Source: Puntigrus tetrazona (taxonomy: Eukaryota; Chordata; Actinopteri; Cypriniformes; Cyprinidae). Taken from it: a DNA stretch of 64,000 nt. The position numbers were made by a program, and so were the translations under genes. Every line of letters begins with the position of its first letter. Within the stretch, counting starts at the first letter, position 1. The stretch spans positions 15,466,051-15,530,050 of the forward strand of contig NC_056715.1 in NCBI RefSeq assembly GCF_018831695.1, in the 5' to 3' direction. Positions 60,957 to 64,000 of this stretch are shown here, one piece after another. The notes below the pieces were generated by a model that saw nothing but the letters and a program-made list of their open reading frames with translations, searched no databases and was not told the DNA's origin.

Positions 60957-63900
60957 GTGAGCTCCCACTCTGATGCACGTTTAGCGTATTTGCACCGATG
61001 TTGATGTCCCACTGATGAGCTCGTGTATCTCCTGTGTCCTGGGTGGAACCTGGCGCGTGATAATCAGAGGACTGCAGGATGATAGCGTAATCAAAACCTT
61101 TGACCCTCCAGGAAAAGGTCTGAGGAAATATTATCCCTCAGCAGAATCAAAACACTGCTCAGAGTAGAAGGTATTACGTCATCTCTGTGAAGGGAGTTTT
61201 CCCTCTCTACGTGGACTGAGATTTTGTTTATTTTAACCTGTATGTGGGTGCACCAGGCTTAGAAGTCCCCCATCTTGCAATATTGAGAATGCAACACTTA
61301 CTTGTGTTATACATTGTTTTAAAACCTATTGTTTGGGTAAAATCAACCTTACATACTGCAGCTAGAGGTCTTTGTGTTCATTGGCTGTCAATGTTTTCAT
61401 CATTCTTGTCTGGCTAGACAAAATGTTATGAAAGTGATTTTAAATGATATCATTTGTTTGTGCTGTTATCGGTATAGTTGTGTATTTGTGGTGTGGATGG
61501 TGTTCTTATAGAATTAGAACGACTTTTTAAAAAGTTTAGTTATATAGCCTTCATAGTTTTGGCATGTGAACGGACCTTAACTAAAACTTTCTGTAAAGGA
61601 GAATTGATATATTTGCATTATAAGATATTTAGAAGAGTGGGATATTGAAACGATTTCACCGATTCACAATTAATAGCTCTCAAACTTCAAACCAACAATC
61701 ATGGACTTCATACACGTAGTACTCACAGTTAACCAAATTAATTTAAACAAGTGAACTATATCTTTTCTTTGTCAGTGATTTTTTTTTCCTCAGTCACGCC
61801 CCGGTTTTCCCTTCAGAGCGTCTTTGTCCACTCTGTACGAAAGACTGAGCCGATGGCCCACGCACAGAGGATGACCTTGTCTGCACAACACTTTTCTTTC
61901 TCTTCTCTCGCTTCCTCCCTTTCAGTTTTGCCCAGTCAGAGCTTTACGGGCAAAAGCCTGGAGCTTGCATTGCTTGGGGCCGCCCGCAGCAGCGTCTGGT
62001 CTGAGAGACAGAAACTGACCTCTTTTTGGAGTCCTGTGGGAGGGAGTCCCATCTGAAGCAAAAAAAAGTTCAGACCGTCTCATCATCACGATCAACCTCG
62101 CAGCGTGTCAAAAAAAAGATCCATCTCGTGCTTTGTGATTTGATATGCCAAAAATGATTTAAGAGCGTAGAAGCTTGCGGAATTGTCCCATCGTTTAGTT
62201 TGAGCTCCACATTAAATAAAAATTGAATGTCATGTGCATGCTATATCAAATCAAGTACAGCATACTTTGAAAGGCGTGTAGCTGTCTGCATAAATTCAAA
62301 ACTGAATATACTTTGGTCATTAATGTACATTACTAGCCTTGAGGTGAACAATTCATCCATGGAAGTTAATTTACAGGATGAAATATCTTTGTCTTTGTAA
62401 ACTTTAATCAAAATCAGAAAATTAGCTTCCTCTCTGGATTGACGTTTCTTCTCTGGTGACGTCAGTTTGACGCTGCAGACAAACATCCTTGAGCCATTTC
62501 CCTTTAAAGCACAAAGTTTGCTGTGAGCTAGAAATTGGGAGGATGTGTGTTAAAATCAGGCTTCACTCTCTATTTTTTTCTCAGTCAGTATTCAAGTGTC
62601 ACCAGACTGTAATAACATTAATAGCTGATGCAAAGTTACCACAGTTTTACTGTAGTGCCAATAACTTTAGAAACTGTGGCGTTTTGAATGAAACTTTAGT
62701 TAGCATGCAAACGTTTGCCAGATTAAGAGACCACATTACAGACAGGATAAATGCTTTTCTCTGTTCAGCTCGCGTTCTTCTATTTTAATGAAGTGTCATT
62801 CATTTAATATTTAATTTTGAATCGTTTCATCCGGTTTAGTTTAATCGTTTTTTTGTGAAAAGAGTCTCCTTAATTGGATCTTCCTGTGAATTGCTGTTCA
62901 GCTGAGCTGCAAGCAACAGAATGAGACTGGAGCCTCTCCTTCCTGTGGGGTCTCCAGAGACGCCTCAGTGGAGGGGAAACCAGCCGCGCTCCTTCTCTCC
63001 AACTTCTCCTCCACTCTTTCCCTTTAGAAGCCAGCTGCCCCTCCCTTCGCTTCTCTCCATGCATGTGGGAATATACTTGGGTTTTTTTAGTGGCTAAAAG
63101 ATTGGTGGTTGTCTCTGGAGGAACATGTATATGTCCATGTCTGAAGAGAAAACATAGGGCTGGGAGCGGGATGGAGAGATGGATCGGGCCTTGGAGCAGA
63201 TTAGATAAAGATGGGTAATTTAAGCCAGCTGTTGTGAAGGGAGGGTTGGATCACATCCTGAATGCATTACTGGATTAAACAGCATCTAAACCATCCGTAA
63301 TGGTTTAAGTGCAGATTTTTGTAACAAAATAACCATTAGTCAATTGTTCTTTTGAGTTAGATCTTTTTAATGAACCAGTTGATGAATGATCCATGAAATT
63401 GGTTGTTGAAGGCAGATATTAAGATCTTGCAGTAGGAAAGAGACAGGTTTTATGCAGACTAAGTGATTTGAAGATCCAGCTAAAAATAAATAAATAATAA
63501 AAACATATTTTTTCACTTTGGAGCACATATTATTAGTTATTTATTATGAAATCTGAGAGCTCTTTGACTCTGCATAGACGGCAACGCAACTGAATTATTT
63601 CCAGACCGAGAACCTTATAAAGGACATCATTTAAAATAGTTAAACATTATCTGTATCTCTGCACAAAAACCAATGAATGAGCATGCGTCGTGATCTTCTC
63701 TATGATGACAAAATATTTGATTTGAAAGAGAAGAATTGTTTCATAAAGTTGTTATTTTAGTTTTCTTTGTGCAGAAAAGTTTGCTTTTAGTTTCATAAAA
63801 TTAAGGTTAAACCACTGATTTATTGATGTCCTTAATGCCTTTCTGGGCCTGACATTTCAGTTGCATTGATCAAAGATATCTTAATTTGCGTTACAAAGAT

Positions 63901-64000
63901 GCACAAAGGTGTTACAGGTTGAAACAAGTAATAAAAGACAAATCAATTTTGGGGTGAAATATTTTTTTTGTATTATAAGCGAATTCTTCCTCATGAGAGA
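60957..64000 (+). other. stard9 intron 3 (start), no exon seen
   Basis: From the exon 3 donor to the window edge there is no kinesin P-loop or switch exon. A unique, GC-normal block at about 62,870-63,310 (with CAGATTAGATAAAGATGGGT and TAATTTAAGCCAGCTG) stands out as a candidate element; the rest is AT-rich intron. Confidence 0.5.

Noticed and set aside
61751..62056. 101-codon open frame as a stard9 exon
   Set aside because: It does not resemble any part of a kinesin motor, and the next expected exon should carry the P-loop GQTGSGK.

Overview
The window is vertebrate nuclear DNA, most likely from a cyprinid-type ray-finned fish. It has large genes with GT-AG introns, three teleost-like orthologues, many long pure (TA)n, (CA)n and (GA)n microsatellites, and several diverged DNA-transposon families that I recognise as common in carp and zebrafish relatives. 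Exons were assembled by reading splice sites and checking that every junction keeps frame. No bacterial-type operon, CRISPR array or complete RNA gene was seen.

Layout. (1) 1-17,405: no protein gene. This is the 3' flank of rps6ka5, with microsatellites, transposon relics and several non-repetitive, GC-normal islands that look like candidate conserved non-coding elements. The part from about 10,900 to 17,405 may be a long 3' UTR of rps6ka5. (2) 17,406-39,644, minus strand: complete coding part of rps6ka5 (MSK1), 17 coding exons, 798 aa. (3) 39,645-42,142: 2.5 kb between two divergently transcribed genes, with a CpG-rich promoter at each end, a palindromic MITE and a roughly 100-bp (TA)n tract close to the cdan1 promoter. 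(4) 42,143-52,413, plus strand: complete coding part of cdan1 (codanin-1), 28 exons, 1298 aa, with a polyadenylation signal at 52,895. (5) 53,859 to beyond the right edge, plus strand: the first three coding exons of stard9 (a kinesin-3-like motor with a START domain in the full protein). The P-loop exon and everything after it lie outside.

The genes do not form one pathway. MSK1 is a nuclear kinase activated by ERK and p38 that phosphorylates histone H3 and CREB-type factors. Codanin-1 binds the histone chaperone ASF1. STARD9 is a mitotic kinesin. CDAN1 and STARD9 are also neighbours on human 15q15, but tail to tail; here they are head to tail, and RPS6KA5 (human 14q32) is next door.

No clearly new biological system was found. 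The items most worth checking are a GC-AG intron in rps6ka5, a (CA)19 tract directly abutting the exon 7 donor of rps6ka5, a (GT) tract replacing the polypyrimidine tract at cdan1 exon 15, three overlapping uORFs and a 15-bp inverted repeat in front of stard9, a duplicated intron 5 segment in rps6ka5, and the non-coding islands.
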